From Oceanotoga teriensis (GTDB lineage Bacteria; Thermotogota; Thermotogae; Petrotogales; Petrotogaceae), in NCBI RefSeq assembly GCF_003148465.1, contig NZ_QGGI01000004.1:91930-155929 (forward strand): DNA of 64,000 nt, written 5' to 3'. The notes under the pieces are model-generated. The model made no database searches. It saw nothing but the letters and a program-made list of their open reading frames with translations, and had not been told where the DNA came from. How positions within the stretch are numbered: position 1 is the first letter of the stretch; every line of letters starts with the position of its first letter. Positions 17,345 through 27,213 of the stretch are shown here, in pieces. The translations under genes were made by a program, and so were the position numbers.

Positions 17345-19966
17345 ATGGATATAGGAAAAAGGTATACACCGCATGAATTAGAAAATAAATGGTATAAAAT
17401 ATGGCAGGATAAGAGAGCTTTTGAGCCAAATAATAAAGGAAAAGAGTCGTTTACTATAGTCATTCCTCCACCAAATATAACTGGCAAATTACATGTTGGA
17501 CATGCTTTAAATATTACATTACAAGATATTTTGACGAGATATTATAGAATGAAAGGTTATGATACTTTATGGTTGCCAGGTGAAGATCATGCTGGAATAG
17601 CTACTCAACATGTTGTTGAGAAACATTTGAGAGCCACTGAAGGAAAAAGAAGAGAAGAGTATGACAGGGAAGATTTTGTTGGTAGAGTATGGGATTGGGC
17701 CAATGAATACAGAGATCATATAAGAGAGCAAATAAAGGGCCTTGGAGCTTCAGTAGATTGGTCAAGAGAAAGGTTTACACTTGATGAAGGACTCAATGAA
17801 GCTGTGAACAAGGTTTTTGTACAACTTTACAATGAAGGTTTAATATACAGAGGGAAATATATAGTTAATTGGTGTCCAAGTTGCGGTACTGTTTTAGCAG
17901 ATGATGAAGTTGAACATGAGGATGAAAATGGACATTTGTGGAATATTAAATATCCTATAAAAGATGAAGATGATTTTATAGTTATTGCAACAACAAGACC
18001 TGAAACAATGCTTGGAGATGTTGCAGTGGCAGTTCATCCTTCTGATGAAAGAAATAAAGATAAGATAGGTAAAAAAGTAATTTTGCCATTAATTGGTAGA
18101 GAAATAGAGATAATTGCTGATCCCTATGTAGATCCTGAATTTGGAACGGGATTTGTTAAAATAACACCTGCTCATGATCCAAATGATTATCAAATTGGCA
18201 TAAGGCATGATCTTGAACAAATTCAAATAATGGATGAACATGCTAAAATAAATGAAAATGGTGGTATATATAAAGGGCTTGATAGATATGAAGCCAGAAA
18301 AAAAATTGTACAAGATTTGGAAGAACAAGGATATCTTGTTGAAATTCAAGATCATAAACATGCAGTAGGGCATTGTTATAGATGTAATACAACTGTAGAG
18401 CCATTTTTGATGGATCAGTGGTTTGTTAAGGTTAAACCGCTTGCTGAAGAAGCTATAAAGGCTGTTGAAAACAATGATATAAACTTTTATCCAGAAAGAT
18501 ATAAAAAAGTTTATTTGAATTGGATGAATGAAATAAGGGATTGGTGTATTTCGAGACAACTTTGGTGGGGTCATAGAATACCTGTATGGTATTGTGATGA
18601 TTGTGGTGAAATAAATGTTTCTGAGAAAGCTCCGGATAAATGTCAAAAATGTGGTTCAAAAAATCTTATTCAAGATAGTGATGTCTTAGACACCTGGTTT
18701 TCATCAGCTTTATGGCCGTTTTCAACTCTTGGTTGGCCAAATAAAACAGAAGATGTTGAAAGGTTTTATCCAACGACAACATTAATAACGGCTTTTGATA
18801 TTATATTTTTTTGGGTTGCGAGAATGATAATGATGGGAGAAAAGTTTATGGATAATAAGCCTTTTTCCAATGTCTATATAACGCCTTTGGTTAGAGATAA
18901 AAAAGGAAGAAAAATGTCTAAATCTTTAGGTAATGGTATAGATCCTCTTGAAATAATAAAAGAATTTGGTGCAGACCCTTTGAGGTTTACACTTGCTATA
19001 CTTGCAGCTCAAGGAAGAGATATAAAACTTGATAACAAATCTTTTGAGCCATATTCTAAATTTGCAAATAAAATATGGAATGCTACAAGATTTGCACTTT
19101 TAAATCTTAAAGATTTTGAAAAACTTGATAATATGGCATTTGAACAATTAAAGGTTGAAGATAAATGGATTCTCACAAGGATGAATAGAACAATAAAAAT
19201 TGTAGATAAGGCTCTTGAAACTTTTAATTTTAATCATGGAGCAAAAGCTATATATGATTTTGTATGGAGTGAATTGTGTGATTGGTATATAGAATCTGTT
19301 AAACCAAGATTATTTTCAGAGGGTGAAGATAAAAAGATTGCTCAGAATGTTATTTTACATGTTTTTGATAATGCATTGAGACTTTTACATCCATTTATGC
19401 CTTATGTATCAGAAGAATTATGGCAAGCATTACCAATTGAAAAAGAAGAACTCTTAATAACGAGTCATTGGCCAGAATATGATGAAGAAACAGTTTTTGA
19501 AAATGATGAAAATCTATATATAAAAATAATGGAAAGTGTTAGAGGTATTAGAAATGTAAAAGCAGAAATGAATATCCCTTCAAGTAAAAAGACTGATATG
19601 ATGTATAAAGAGTTAAAAGATTCTTCATGGATAGATTTGAATAAAAATCTTATAAAGAATCTTGCAAATATAGATAATATTAATAAAGTTTCTATTAAAC
19701 CAGATAAATCTGGAACTGCTTTTGTAGATGAAAATGTAGAGGTATATGTTCCACTTGGTGAATTGATCGATGTGGATGCCGAAAAAGAAAGATTAACTAA
19801 AAAAATAGACAAACTTGAGTTAGAAGTTCAAAAAATGAATAAAAAACTCTCAAATAAAAATTTTATAGAAAAGGCAGATCCAGAAGTTGTTGAAGATGCA
19901 AAAAGAAGATTAGAAGAAGGTCAATATCAACTTGGTAAGGTTAAGAAACTTTACGAGGAGTTATAA
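17345..19966 (+). CDS. valS: Valyl-tRNA synthetase
   Basis: An 873-residue class I synthetase charging tRNA-Val. The HIGH-type motif is 'PPPNITGKLHVGHALN' and the KMSKS loop 'KGRKMSKSLGN'. The editing domain carries 'ATTRPETMLGDVAVAVHP'. Zinc-binding CxxC pairs ('CPSCG' and 'CDDCGEINVSEKAPDKCQKCG') are present. A C-terminal coiled coil rich in Lys/Glu (last ~65 residues) contacts tRNA, as is usual for ValRS. AGGAGG lies before the ATG. It heads the cluster valS-folC-ruvA, with 3 bp before folC. Confidence 0.98.
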   Translation: MDIGKRYTPHELENKWYKIWQDKRAFEPNNKGKESFTIVIPPPNITGKLHVGHALNITLQDILTRYYRMKGYDTLWLPGEDHAGIATQHVVEKHLRATEGKRREEYDREDFVGRVWDWANEYRDHIREQIKGLGASVDWSRERFTLDEGLNEAVNKVFVQLYNEGLIYRGKYIVNWCPSCGTVLADDEVEHEDENGHLWNIKYPIKDEDDFIVIATTRPETMLGDVAVAVHPSDERNKDKIGKKVILPLIGREIEIIADPYVDPEFGTGFVKITPAHDPNDYQIGIRHDLEQIQIMDEHAKINENGGIYKGLDRYEARKKIVQDLEEQGYLVEIQDHKHAVGHCYRCNTTVEPFLMDQWFVKVKPLAEEAIKAVENNDINFYPERYKKVYLNWMNEIRDWCISRQLWWGHRIPVWYCDDCGEINVSEKAPDKCQKCGSKNLIQDSDVLDTWFSSALWPFSTLGWPNKTEDVERFYPTTTLITAFDIIFFWVARMIMMGEKFMDNKPFSNVYITPLVRDKKGRKMSKSLGNGIDPLEIIKEFGADPLRFTLAILAAQGRDIKLDNKSFEPYSKFANKIWNATRFALLNLKDFEKLDNMAFEQLKVEDKWILTRMNRTIKIVDKALETFNFNHGAKAIYDFVWSELCDWYIESVKPRLFSEGEDKKIAQNVILHVFDNALRLLHPFMPYVSEELWQALPIEKEELLITSHWPEYDEETVFENDENLYIKIMESVRGIRNVKAEMNIPSSKKTDMMYKELKDSSWIDLNKNLIKNLANIDNINKVSIKPDKSGTAFVDENVEVYVPLGELIDVDAEKERLTKKIDKLELEVQKMNKKLSNKNFIEKADPEVVEDAKRRLEEGQYQLGKVKKLYEEL

Positions 19967-19969
19967 TAT

Positions 19970-21277
19970 ATGAATTTTAATGAACTTTTGGAGTTACTTT
20001 ATGAAAAAAAAGCAGGTAATATAAAAATAAAACTTGGTTTAGAAAGAATGAAAGCTTTAATAGATAGAATGGATAATCCTCAATTTTCTTATAAGGTTAT
20101 TCATGTAGCTGGAACAAATGGTAAAGGAAGTATTACTAAAGCTGTTTCTGATATGCTTATATCTCAAGGGTTTAAAGTTGGAACTTTTATATCTCCACAT
20201 CTCATAAAGATAAATGAGAGGATAAGTGTTGATAATAAACTTATTGAAGATGATGAACTTTTAGAGTTATACAATCAAATGTCACCTATATTAGAAAGTT
20301 TAGAGCATTCTGATGAAGATATGTCACCATCATTCTTTGAGATAATTACTGCTATGGCTTTGAAGTATTTTAAAGATAAAGAGGTAGATGTGGCAGTTAT
20401 AGAGGTTGGACTTGGTGGAAGATTAGATTCTACAAATGTTGTCAAATCTGATGTTTCTGTTATTTCTAATATTCAAAAAGATCATACTAAAATACTTGGA
20501 GATACCCTTGAAGAGATAGCTTTTGAAAAAGCTGGAATTATAAAAGAAGGGAATTATGTTGTAATAGGAGATATAAATGGTAGTCCAAAAGAAGTTATAA
20601 AGAAAAAAGCTGAAACTGTCAATGCAGAATATGTTTTTGAGATTAATAATAATTTTAAATATCAAAATCCAAGATATTCTATGGATTGGAATATGATAGA
20701 TTATTATGGTTTAAAACTTGAACTTAAAGATCTTGTTTTTAAGGCAAATGGTGCATATCAGCCACACAATGTATCTGTGGCTTTAGCTACTATAGAATCT
20801 TTTTTTCTCAAAAACAATTATAAAATAGATCTTGAAAAACTTAGAGAAAGTTTAAAAGAATTTTCATGGAATGGTAGATTTGAATTAATCGAATATAATG
20901 GTAAAAAAATAATTCTTGAAGGAGCTCATAATATTGAAGGAATAAAAATGTTGAAAAAAACATTAAATTTATATACTCCTTTTGGGAATAAAGTTGCTCT
21001 TGTTGGAATACTTGATGATAAAGATATTGAAGATATGGTTAAAGAAATTCCGAGTTCTTTTGATAAAATAATTGTTACATCTATAGAAAATAATAGATCT
21101 ATAAATCCACGAAGGATACAGCAAGAAATGCAAAAATATTCATCTTATCCTATAGATTATGTGGAAGATACATCGGAGGCTTTTAAAAAGCTTCTAAATG
21201 AAAGAGCAGATTATTATTTTGTTACCGGTTCTTTATATTTAGTTGGACAAATAAAAAGCTTTTTAAATTGTCAATAA
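19970..21277 (+). CDS. folC: Folylpolyglutamate synthase / dihydrofolate synthase
   Basis: A 435-residue Mur-ligase-family enzyme that adds glutamate to folates. The ATP-binding loop is 'VAGTNGKGSITKAV' (about residue 45) and the family motif is 'EVGLGGRLDSTNVV'. 'SNIQKDHTKILGDTLEEIAFEKAGIIK' and the C-terminal domain 'GAHNIEGIKMLKKTL' agree. It starts 3 bp after the valS stop, with GAGGAG inside the end of valS. Length is normal. Whether it also has dihydrofolate synthase activity cannot be told. Confidence 0.96.
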   Translation: MNFNELLELLYEKKAGNIKIKLGLERMKALIDRMDNPQFSYKVIHVAGTNGKGSITKAVSDMLISQGFKVGTFISPHLIKINERISVDNKLIEDDELLELYNQMSPILESLEHSDEDMSPSFFEIITAMALKYFKDKEVDVAVIEVGLGGRLDSTNVVKSDVSVISNIQKDHTKILGDTLEEIAFEKAGIIKEGNYVVIGDINGSPKEVIKKKAETVNAEYVFEINNNFKYQNPRYSMDWNMIDYYGLKLELKDLVFKANGAYQPHNVSVALATIESFFLKNNYKIDLEKLRESLKEFSWNGRFELIEYNGKKIILEGAHNIEGIKMLKKTLNLYTPFGNKVALVGILDDKDIEDMVKEIPSSFDKIIVTSIENNRSINPRRIQQEMQKYSSYPIDYVEDTSEAFKKLLNERADYYFVTGSLYLVGQIKSFLNCQ

Positions 21278-21289
21278 AGGAAGGTTTTT

Positions 21290-21847
21290 ATGATTAAAAA
21301 AATAAAAGGAAAAGTTTTGAATATTGAAGATGAATTTATAGATATAGAAATAGGGCCTCTTACAATTGAGGCCTTTCCTTCTTATAGAATAATGAAAGAT
21401 TTAAAAGAGGGCGATGATTATAATTTTTATGCAAGTCTTGAAATTAATGAATGGAATACATCTTTTTATGTGTTTAAAGATGAAATAGAAATATCGGTTT
21501 ATAAAGCGTTAAAAACAGTTTCAAAAATAGGACCAAAAACTGCTGCGAGAATAACTAAAACTAATGATGCAGAAAATGTTGCAATAATGATTTCTTCAGA
21601 AGATGTTAAAGGTCTATCTAAACTTCCTGGCATAGGGAAAAAAACAGCGGAAAGGCTTATTTCTGAATTAAAAAATAAATTTGATATCGGAAAACTTGAA
21701 AAAGCCGATAACAGTATTTCAGATTCTGTTGATGCTCTTGAAGCTCTTGGTTTTGATAGGGCGATTATTATTAAAAACATTAAAGCTTTAAATTTAGAAG
21801 ATAAAAGTACTGAAGAAATAATAAAAATTTTATTGTCTAAAATGTGA
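21290..21847 (+). CDS. ruvA: Holliday junction branch migration protein RuvA
   Basis: A 185-residue protein that binds four-way junctions and loads the RuvB motor. The N-terminal OB fold begins 'IKKIKGKVLNIEDEFIDIEIG'. The two helix-hairpin-helix motifs read 'LKTVSKIGPKTAARI' and 'LSKLPGIGKKTAERLI'. The C-terminal helix bundle 'DALEALGF' that contacts RuvB is intact. It lies 12 bp after folC. No ruvB or ruvC is in the window. Confidence 0.95.
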   Translation: MIKKIKGKVLNIEDEFIDIEIGPLTIEAFPSYRIMKDLKEGDDYNFYASLEINEWNTSFYVFKDEIEISVYKALKTVSKIGPKTAARITKTNDAENVAIMISSEDVKGLSKLPGIGKKTAERLISELKNKFDIGKLEKADNSISDSVDALEALGFDRAIIIKNIKALNLEDKSTEEIIKILLSKM

Positions 21848-21919
21848 GTTATGAATTAACAATTCGGTACTAATCAGTAACTTTATTTAAAGATATAAAT
21901 GTTAACATGGAGGTGTACA

Positions 21920-23263
21920 ATGAAAGTATTAATTTTAGCTGCTGGCATGGGTACAAGGATGAAATCTAAAAAGCCAAAAGTTATGCATGAAATAATGGGT
22001 AAACCTATGTTAAACTGGGTTATTGATACATCTAAAGAATTAACTAATGATATTGCGGTAGTTTTGGGGCATGGAATTGATAAAGTAAGAACTATTTTAA
22101 ATGATGATGTTGAAATTTTTGAGCAGAAACAAACTTTGGGTACAGGCCATGCTGTTATGTCTGCTGAAGAATTTTTAACTGGAGAAGAATTATTGATCCT
22201 TTATGGAGATGTGCCTTTGATATCTTTAAAAACATTAAAAAATTTGATATCTAAGCATAGAAAAGAAAAAAATGATGCAACTTTATTGACAGTAGATCTT
22301 GAAAATCCTTATGGATATGGAAGAGTTGTGAGAAACAAAGATGAATTTGAAAAAATAGTTGAACACAGAGATGCCGATGAAAAACAATTAAAAATAAAAG
22401 AAATAAATAGTGGTATAGCTATTTATAATATAACAAGTCTAAGAAAAGCATTAAAGCAGATAAATTCTAATAATTCGCAGGGGGAATATTATCTAACTGA
22501 TGCTTTTTTATATTTTAAAAAAGTGGGTATTTTTAAGACAGACAATAAATATGAAGTTTCGGGAGTTAATAATAGAGTTCAATTATCAGAACTTTCTTAT
22601 ATTGCAAGAAAAGAAATTTTAAATAATTTAATGCTAAATGGAGTTACTATCTTAGACCCAGAAAGTACATATATAGATAAAGAAGTCAAAATAGGTTTTG
22701 ATACAGTCATAATGCCACAAACATATATTTTTGGAGATACAACAATAGGAGAAGATTGTTGTATAGGACCTATGACAAGGATTAATTGTTGTAAAATAGG
22801 AGATAATGTTAAAGTTTTGAGATCTGAATGTGAGAAGGCTGAAATTTTTAATAATGTATCTGTTGGTCCTTATAGTAGGATAAGAGAGAAATCTATTATA
22901 GAAGATAATGTAAAAATAGGAAATTTTGTAGAAACTAAAAAGACTAAAGTGAGTAAAAACTCGAAAGCCCAACATTTATCATATCTTGGTGATGCGTGTA
23001 TAGGAGAAAATGTAAATATAGGTGCGGGAACAATAACCTGTAATTATGATGGAAAAAATAAATTCAAAACAAATATAGGTAAAAATTCATTTGTTGGAAG
23101 TAATACATCTTTAGTGGCACCTGTAAATGTTGGAGAGAATTCTATAATAGCTGCAGGATCAGTTATTACAGAAGATATTCCTGATTCTACTTTGGCATTT
23201 GGAAGGGCCAGACAAATAAATAAAGTGGGAAAGCTTGAAAAAGAAAGAGAGAAGGGAGAGTAA
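21920..23263 (+). CDS. glmU: Bifunctional GlcN-1-P acetyltransferase / GlcNAc-1-P uridylyltransferase
   Basis: A 447-residue enzyme making UDP-GlcNAc for peptidoglycan. The uridylyltransferase part starts 'LILAAGMGTRMKSKKPKVMHE' with 'EQKQTLGTGHAVMSA'. The C-terminal left-handed beta-helix of hexapeptide repeats holds 'IGAGTITCNYDGKNKFKT', with residues of the acetyltransferase site. The ATG at 21920 follows GGAGGT by five bases; an in-frame ATG at 21899 lies upstream of that site. It opens the block glmU-prs-rplY-pth. Confidence 0.97.
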   Translation: MKVLILAAGMGTRMKSKKPKVMHEIMGKPMLNWVIDTSKELTNDIAVVLGHGIDKVRTILNDDVEIFEQKQTLGTGHAVMSAEEFLTGEELLILYGDVPLISLKTLKNLISKHRKEKNDATLLTVDLENPYGYGRVVRNKDEFEKIVEHRDADEKQLKIKEINSGIAIYNITSLRKALKQINSNNSQGEYYLTDAFLYFKKVGIFKTDNKYEVSGVNNRVQLSELSYIARKEILNNLMLNGVTILDPESTYIDKEVKIGFDTVIMPQTYIFGDTTIGEDCCIGPMTRINCCKIGDNVKVLRSECEKAEIFNNVSVGPYSRIREKSIIEDNVKIGNFVETKKTKVSKNSKAQHLSYLGDACIGENVNIGAGTITCNYDGKNKFKTNIGKNSFVGSNTSLVAPVNVGENSIIAAGSVITEDIPDSTLAFGRARQINKVGKLEKEREKGE

Positions 23264-23268
23264 GAAAT

Positions 23269-24222
23269 ATGTCTTTAGTTGGGCGTTCTGAGATGAAAGT
23301 TTTTACTGGTAATTCTAACCTGGCTCTTGCTAATAAAATAGTTGAATACATGGGTACCAGATTAGGAGATTGTGAAGTTAAGAAGTTTGCAGATGGAGAA
23401 ATAAATGTAAAGATAAATGAAACTGTTAGGGGTTATGAAGTTTATATAATTCAGTCTTTATCTAATCCTGTAAATGATAATCTTATGGAACTTCTTATAA
23501 TGATTGATGCACTAAAGAGAGCATCAGCGGCTTCTATTTCTGTTATAATTCCTTATTATGGATATGCAAGGCAGGACAGAAAAGCAAGAGGTAGAGATCC
23601 GATAACGGCAAAATTAGTTGCAAATTTATTAACAACAGCTGGTGCTGATAGAGTTGCTACGATAGATCTTCATGCCGAACAAATTCAGGGTTTTTTTGAT
23701 ATACCTCTTGATAATTTATGGAGTTTCCCAGTTTTTGCAAATTATTTTTTGGATGAAGCAAAAATAAATCCAGAAGAGTATGTGGTTGTATCACCTGATG
23801 TTGGCGGAGTTAAAAGAGCAAGAAAATTTGCTGAAAAAATTTCTGCACCTCTTGCAATACTCGATAAAAGAAGACCTAAAGATAATGTTGCTGAAATAGT
23901 TAATGTTATAGGTAATGTAGAAGGTAAAAAATGTATTATTTTTGATGATTTAATAGATACAGGTGGATCTATAGTTGGTGCAGCTAATGCATTATATGAA
24001 AGTGGTGCAAAAAGTATAACCGCATGTGCAACTCATGGCGTTTTTTCAGATGATGCAAAAGAAAAAATGCAAAATTCACGTCTTGATAAAATTGTTGTTA
24101 CAGATACAGTATATCATAATGAACTGCCAGAAAAGTTTAAAGTATTATCAGTTGCACCACTTTTTGGTGAAGCTGTTGTAAGGATAAGAAAAAATTTGTC
24201 AGTTAGTATTTTATTTAGATAA
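23269..24222 (+). CDS. prs: Ribose-phosphate pyrophosphokinase (PRPP synthase)
   Basis: A 317-residue enzyme making PRPP from ribose 5-phosphate and ATP. Conserved parts are 'FADGEINVKINETVRG', 'PYYGYARQDRKARGRDPITAK' (ATP binding), 'DLHAEQIQGFFDIP' (metal His) and the PRPP loop 'IIFDDLIDTGGSI'. It starts 5 bp after glmU with GGGAG upstream. The glmU-prs pairing is widespread, and both are needed for nucleotide and wall precursors. Confidence 0.97.
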   Translation: MSLVGRSEMKVFTGNSNLALANKIVEYMGTRLGDCEVKKFADGEINVKINETVRGYEVYIIQSLSNPVNDNLMELLIMIDALKRASAASISVIIPYYGYARQDRKARGRDPITAKLVANLLTTAGADRVATIDLHAEQIQGFFDIPLDNLWSFPVFANYFLDEAKINPEEYVVVSPDVGGVKRARKFAEKISAPLAILDKRRPKDNVAEIVNVIGNVEGKKCIIFDDLIDTGGSIVGAANALYESGAKSITACATHGVFSDDAKEKMQNSRLDKIVVTDTVYHNELPEKFKVLSVAPLFGEAVVRIRKNLSVSILFR

Positions 24223-24241
24223 AACTTAGGAGGTAAAGACG

Positions 24242-24874
24242 ATGGCGAGAAAATATAATCTTGAAGTAGTCGAAAGAGATTTAAAGAAAAAAGCAAATGT
24301 ATTGAGAGCAGAAGGATTTGTACCTGCTGAAGTTTATGGTCCTGCTTTGAAGGAAAATAAACATATAGCTATTGCTGAAAAAGAAATGTCAAGAATGTTA
24401 GAAAAAATAACAGAAGCTTCATTAATTGATTTGGATTTTGGAAATGAAAAAATAACAGTATTTTTAAAAACAATTCAAAGACATAAAGTTTCAGATAAGC
24501 CTATTCATGCTGATTTTTATATTCCAGCTGAAGGACGTAAGATGACATTAAATATTCCATTTGAAGTTGAAGGAGATCCAATTGGTGTAACAAGAGATAA
24601 TGGAGTTATGGAAGTTGTATTATTCGAAATACCTGTTGAAATTCTTCCAAAGGATGTTATTGAAGAAATAAGAATAGATGTTTCAAATTTAGAAATAAAT
24701 CAACATATAACAGTTGCTGATATTGCTGAATTAATACCTGAAAATGCAAAAGTTCTTCTTGATGAAGATGAAGTTCTTGTAACAATCAATAAAAAAGTTG
24801 TTTCTGTTGAAGACGAAGAAACTGGTGAAGAATCAGCTGAACCAGAAGTAATCGAAGAAAAAACAGAGGAATAA
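24242..24874 (+). CDS. rplY: 50S ribosomal protein L25 (general stress protein Ctc type)
   Basis: A 210-residue 5S rRNA-binding protein of the long TL5/Ctc form. An N-terminal L25 domain ('RKYNLEVVERDLKKKANVLRAEGFVPAEVYG') is followed by a second beta domain to about residue 185. An acidic, Glu-rich tail ends the protein. AGGAGG precedes the ATG. Its TAA stop overlaps the ATG of pth in TAATG, indicating translational coupling. Confidence 0.96.
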   Translation: MARKYNLEVVERDLKKKANVLRAEGFVPAEVYGPALKENKHIAIAEKEMSRMLEKITEASLIDLDFGNEKITVFLKTIQRHKVSDKPIHADFYIPAEGRKMTLNIPFEVEGDPIGVTRDNGVMEVVLFEIPVEILPKDVIEEIRIDVSNLEINQHITVADIAELIPENAKVLLDEDEVLVTINKKVVSVEDEETGEESAEPEVIEEKTEE

Positions 24875-25455
24875 TGAAAAAAATAATCATTGGATTAGGT
24901 AATCCGGGTCCACGTTATGTTTTTACAAGACATAACGTGGGCTTTTTAACAGTTGACAGATTCGTGGAACTTAATAAAAGGTATATAGATTATAAAAAAA
25001 TATCAGCAAAGACTTTTGAAGGATTTGAAACTAATGAATATGTAATTGTTAAACCAATTACATATATGAATTTATCTGGTCAATCACTTTTTGAACTCAA
25101 AAAAAAATATGGAGAAATAGAAGCACAAAATATTATTGTTGTATATGACGATGTAGAACTCGATTTAGGAAAAATGAGAATAAGGCCAAAAGGATCTGCT
25201 GGAGGTCATAATGGCGTTAAATCTATAATAGGGGCTTTAAATTCAGATGATTTTGCAAGAATAAGAATTGGTGTCAATAAAAAACCACCATATATGGATT
25301 TAGCAGATTATGTACTTTCTGAATTTTCTAAAAATGAATTAGAAAATATTTATAAAATAATAGATCCCGCTTGTGAAGCCCTGGAAGAGCTTTTAAATGA
25401 AGATGTTCAAAATGTTATGAATAAATTTAATGGTAAAAATTTTTTGGACGCTTGA
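24874..25455 (+). CDS. pth: Peptidyl-tRNA hydrolase
   Basis: A 193-residue esterase that frees tRNA from prematurely released peptidyl-tRNA. Family motifs are 'IGLGNPGPRYVFTRHNVGF' with the catalytic His, 'KPITYMNLSG' and 'YDDVELDLGKMRIRPKGSAGGHNG'. Its ATG shares one base with the rplY stop codon. An 11-bp perfect inverted repeat followed by CTTTTT lies early in the coding region (24910-24940), noted separately. It ends the glmU block. Confidence 0.97.
   Translation: MKKIIIGLGNPGPRYVFTRHNVGFLTVDRFVELNKRYIDYKKISAKTFEGFETNEYVIVKPITYMNLSGQSLFELKKKYGEIEAQNIIVVYDDVELDLGKMRIRPKGSAGGHNGVKSIIGALNSDDFARIRIGVNKKPPYMDLADYVLSEFSKNELENIYKIIDPACEALEELLNEDVQNVMNKFNGKNFLDA
24910..24940 (+). other. Terminator-like hairpin inside the 5' part of pth
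   Basis: ccacgttatgt (24910-24920) pairs perfectly with acataacgtgg (24930-24940) across a nine-base loop. It is followed by g-cttttta. It begins about 36 bases after the pth ATG and encodes the conserved region around the catalytic His. It could attenuate transcription into pth or slow translation. It may be a chance product of codon choice. Confidence 0.55.
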
Positions 25456-25523
25456 TATTTTATTGTTGAATTTATGTTATAATTATTACATATAAGATTA
25501 ACAATTAAGCGGGAGTTAAAATT

Positions 25524-27119
25524 ATGAGATTTAAAAATATTTTTAATAAAACAGCAAGAAATATGACATTACAGAATATCTTTCTTGTTGTTACTATAAT
25601 ATTGTTATGGTTTATATTGATATTTTTTACTGGTAGCAAGGTTAGAAATATTTCTAAAAATAATATTAATTCATTTGATTATGTTATTGATGTTTATAAA
25701 AGTAATTTTGATTATTTATTTAAAAATGATATTGGACAACTTCCAGATATTTTTAATGATATTTATATTTTAAATGATGGAGAAGAAAATAAAAATTTTG
25801 TTTTTAATAGAAGTATTTTTGAAACTCTGAATAAAGAAGATTCTTTATTTTTACATGAAGATAAATTATTTTTGTATTTCAATTATACTGATAAAACAGT
25901 TGTAGCAGAATTGAACAAGGATAATCTTATTTTTGAAAATAGTCATTTTTTTTACATTTTGAATGAAAATAATGATATTATTATTGGAAATAATATGGAT
26001 CATGAAGTTAAAATTGGGAGAAATAACTTAAATTTTCAGAAATTTAAATTTTATTTTAATGAAATAAAAAAAATAAATAATTTGTTTTTTGTAACATCTA
26101 TAGATATTTCTTTAGAGTCATATATAATTATTTTTTATACAATATTATCTTTTGGATTATTATTTTGGAATATAAGAACTAAATATAGATCTTTGAAACT
26201 TCTTGGGGATTTTGAGACAGAGTTTTCTCAAATAATAAGTAGTATAGAACTTCTTTTAAAAGAATTAAGAAATTTTGATAATCAAAGTATTTCAATAATA
26301 CCTGAAGTGAAATTCGATGGTATTCTTGATAATATTAAGAATAAAGAATTTAAATTCGAAGGATTGAAAGAATTAAAAGAAGTAGAGGAAATAACCTTAA
26401 AAGAATTTATAGAATTACTTGAAAATTTAAGTGCATCTTATGAAGAGATAACATCTTCAAATGATGAACTTGAAAGTCTTTATAGAGAACTTGAAAAGAC
26501 ATATAATAAACTTGAAGATACGTATATTAATTTTTCTAAAAAATTGTCTAAAATAGCTGAAAAATATGATGATATAACTGGTAAACATATTGAAAGAGTT
26601 GCAGAATACTCTGTTTTTATAAGTCAACAATTGAATATGAATACTTCTTTTACCGATAAAATTCATTATTTTGCCCCTTTACATGATATAGGGAAACTCC
26701 TGATAGATAAAAAAATTTTGAATAAAGAAGGAAGATTGACAAAAGAAGAGTTTGAAGAAATGAAGAAACATACTCTTTATGCAGCTGAAATTCTTGGTGA
26801 TGATGAAGAGTTTGAATTTGCAAAAAATATAGCTTTGTACCATCATGAAAAGTATAATGGCAAAGGTTATCCTTTTAATAAATCTGGAGAAGAAATACCT
26901 TTAGAAGCAAGAATTATATCTTTGGCAGATGTTTATGATTCTTTAAGATCTCCAAGAAGTTATAAACCTTCTTTTTCGCATGAAAAAGCTTATGATATAA
27001 TTGTAAATGGAGATTGGAAAACATCGCCAGATGATTTTGATCCTAAAATAATGAAAATTTTTAAAGAAAATCATGAAAAATTTAATGAAATATATGAATC
27101 ATATAAAGAAGACATTTAA
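25524..27119 (+). CDS. Membrane HD-GYP domain protein, predicted cyclic-di-GMP phosphodiesterase
   Basis: A 531-residue protein. It has two membrane helices (about 20-38 and 205-222) enclosing an extracytoplasmic sensor region, then a helical/coiled-coil linker (to about 350). A C-terminal HD-GYP domain carries 'LHDIGKLLID', 'HHEKYNGKGYP' and 'SLADVYDSL'. HD-GYP enzymes hydrolyse cyclic-di-GMP; activity here is inferred from the intact HD and GYP residues. The sensor ligand is unknown. It starts 68 bp after pth and ends in a terminator whose stem includes the stop codon region. No GGDEF protein is in the window. Confidence 0.9.
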   Translation: MRFKNIFNKTARNMTLQNIFLVVTIILLWFILIFFTGSKVRNISKNNINSFDYVIDVYKSNFDYLFKNDIGQLPDIFNDIYILNDGEENKNFVFNRSIFETLNKEDSLFLHEDKLFLYFNYTDKTVVAELNKDNLIFENSHFFYILNENNDIIIGNNMDHEVKIGRNNLNFQKFKFYFNEIKKINNLFFVTSIDISLESYIIIFYTILSFGLLFWNIRTKYRSLKLLGDFETEFSQIISSIELLLKELRNFDNQSISIIPEVKFDGILDNIKNKEFKFEGLKELKEVEEITLKEFIELLENLSASYEEITSSNDELESLYRELEKTYNKLEDTYINFSKKLSKIAEKYDDITGKHIERVAEYSVFISQQLNMNTSFTDKIHYFAPLHDIGKLLIDKKILNKEGRLTKEEFEEMKKHTLYAAEILGDDEEFEFAKNIALYHHEKYNGKGYPFNKSGEEIPLEARIISLADVYDSLRSPRSYKPSFSHEKAYDIIVNGDWKTSPDDFDPKIMKIFKENHEKFNEIYESYKEDI

Positions 27120-27132
27120 TGTCTTCTTTTTT
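27105..27132 (+). terminator. Terminator after the HD-GYP gene
   Basis: A 12-bp stem aaagaagacatt (27105-27116) pairs with 27118-27129, followed by T's. The stop codon lies in the loop and stem. Confidence 0.85.
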
Positions 27133-27213
27133 AATTCTATTTTTAAAAGTATCTTGAGTATGATAGAATAATTATATAAGATGATTATTTTAAATAAGGC
27201 AATAGGTGATATT

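Noticed and set aside
18089-18646. Long minus-strand frame of 185 codons inside valS
   Set aside because: It lies wholly within the intact, motif-rich valS gene and has no recognisable domains or ribosome site.
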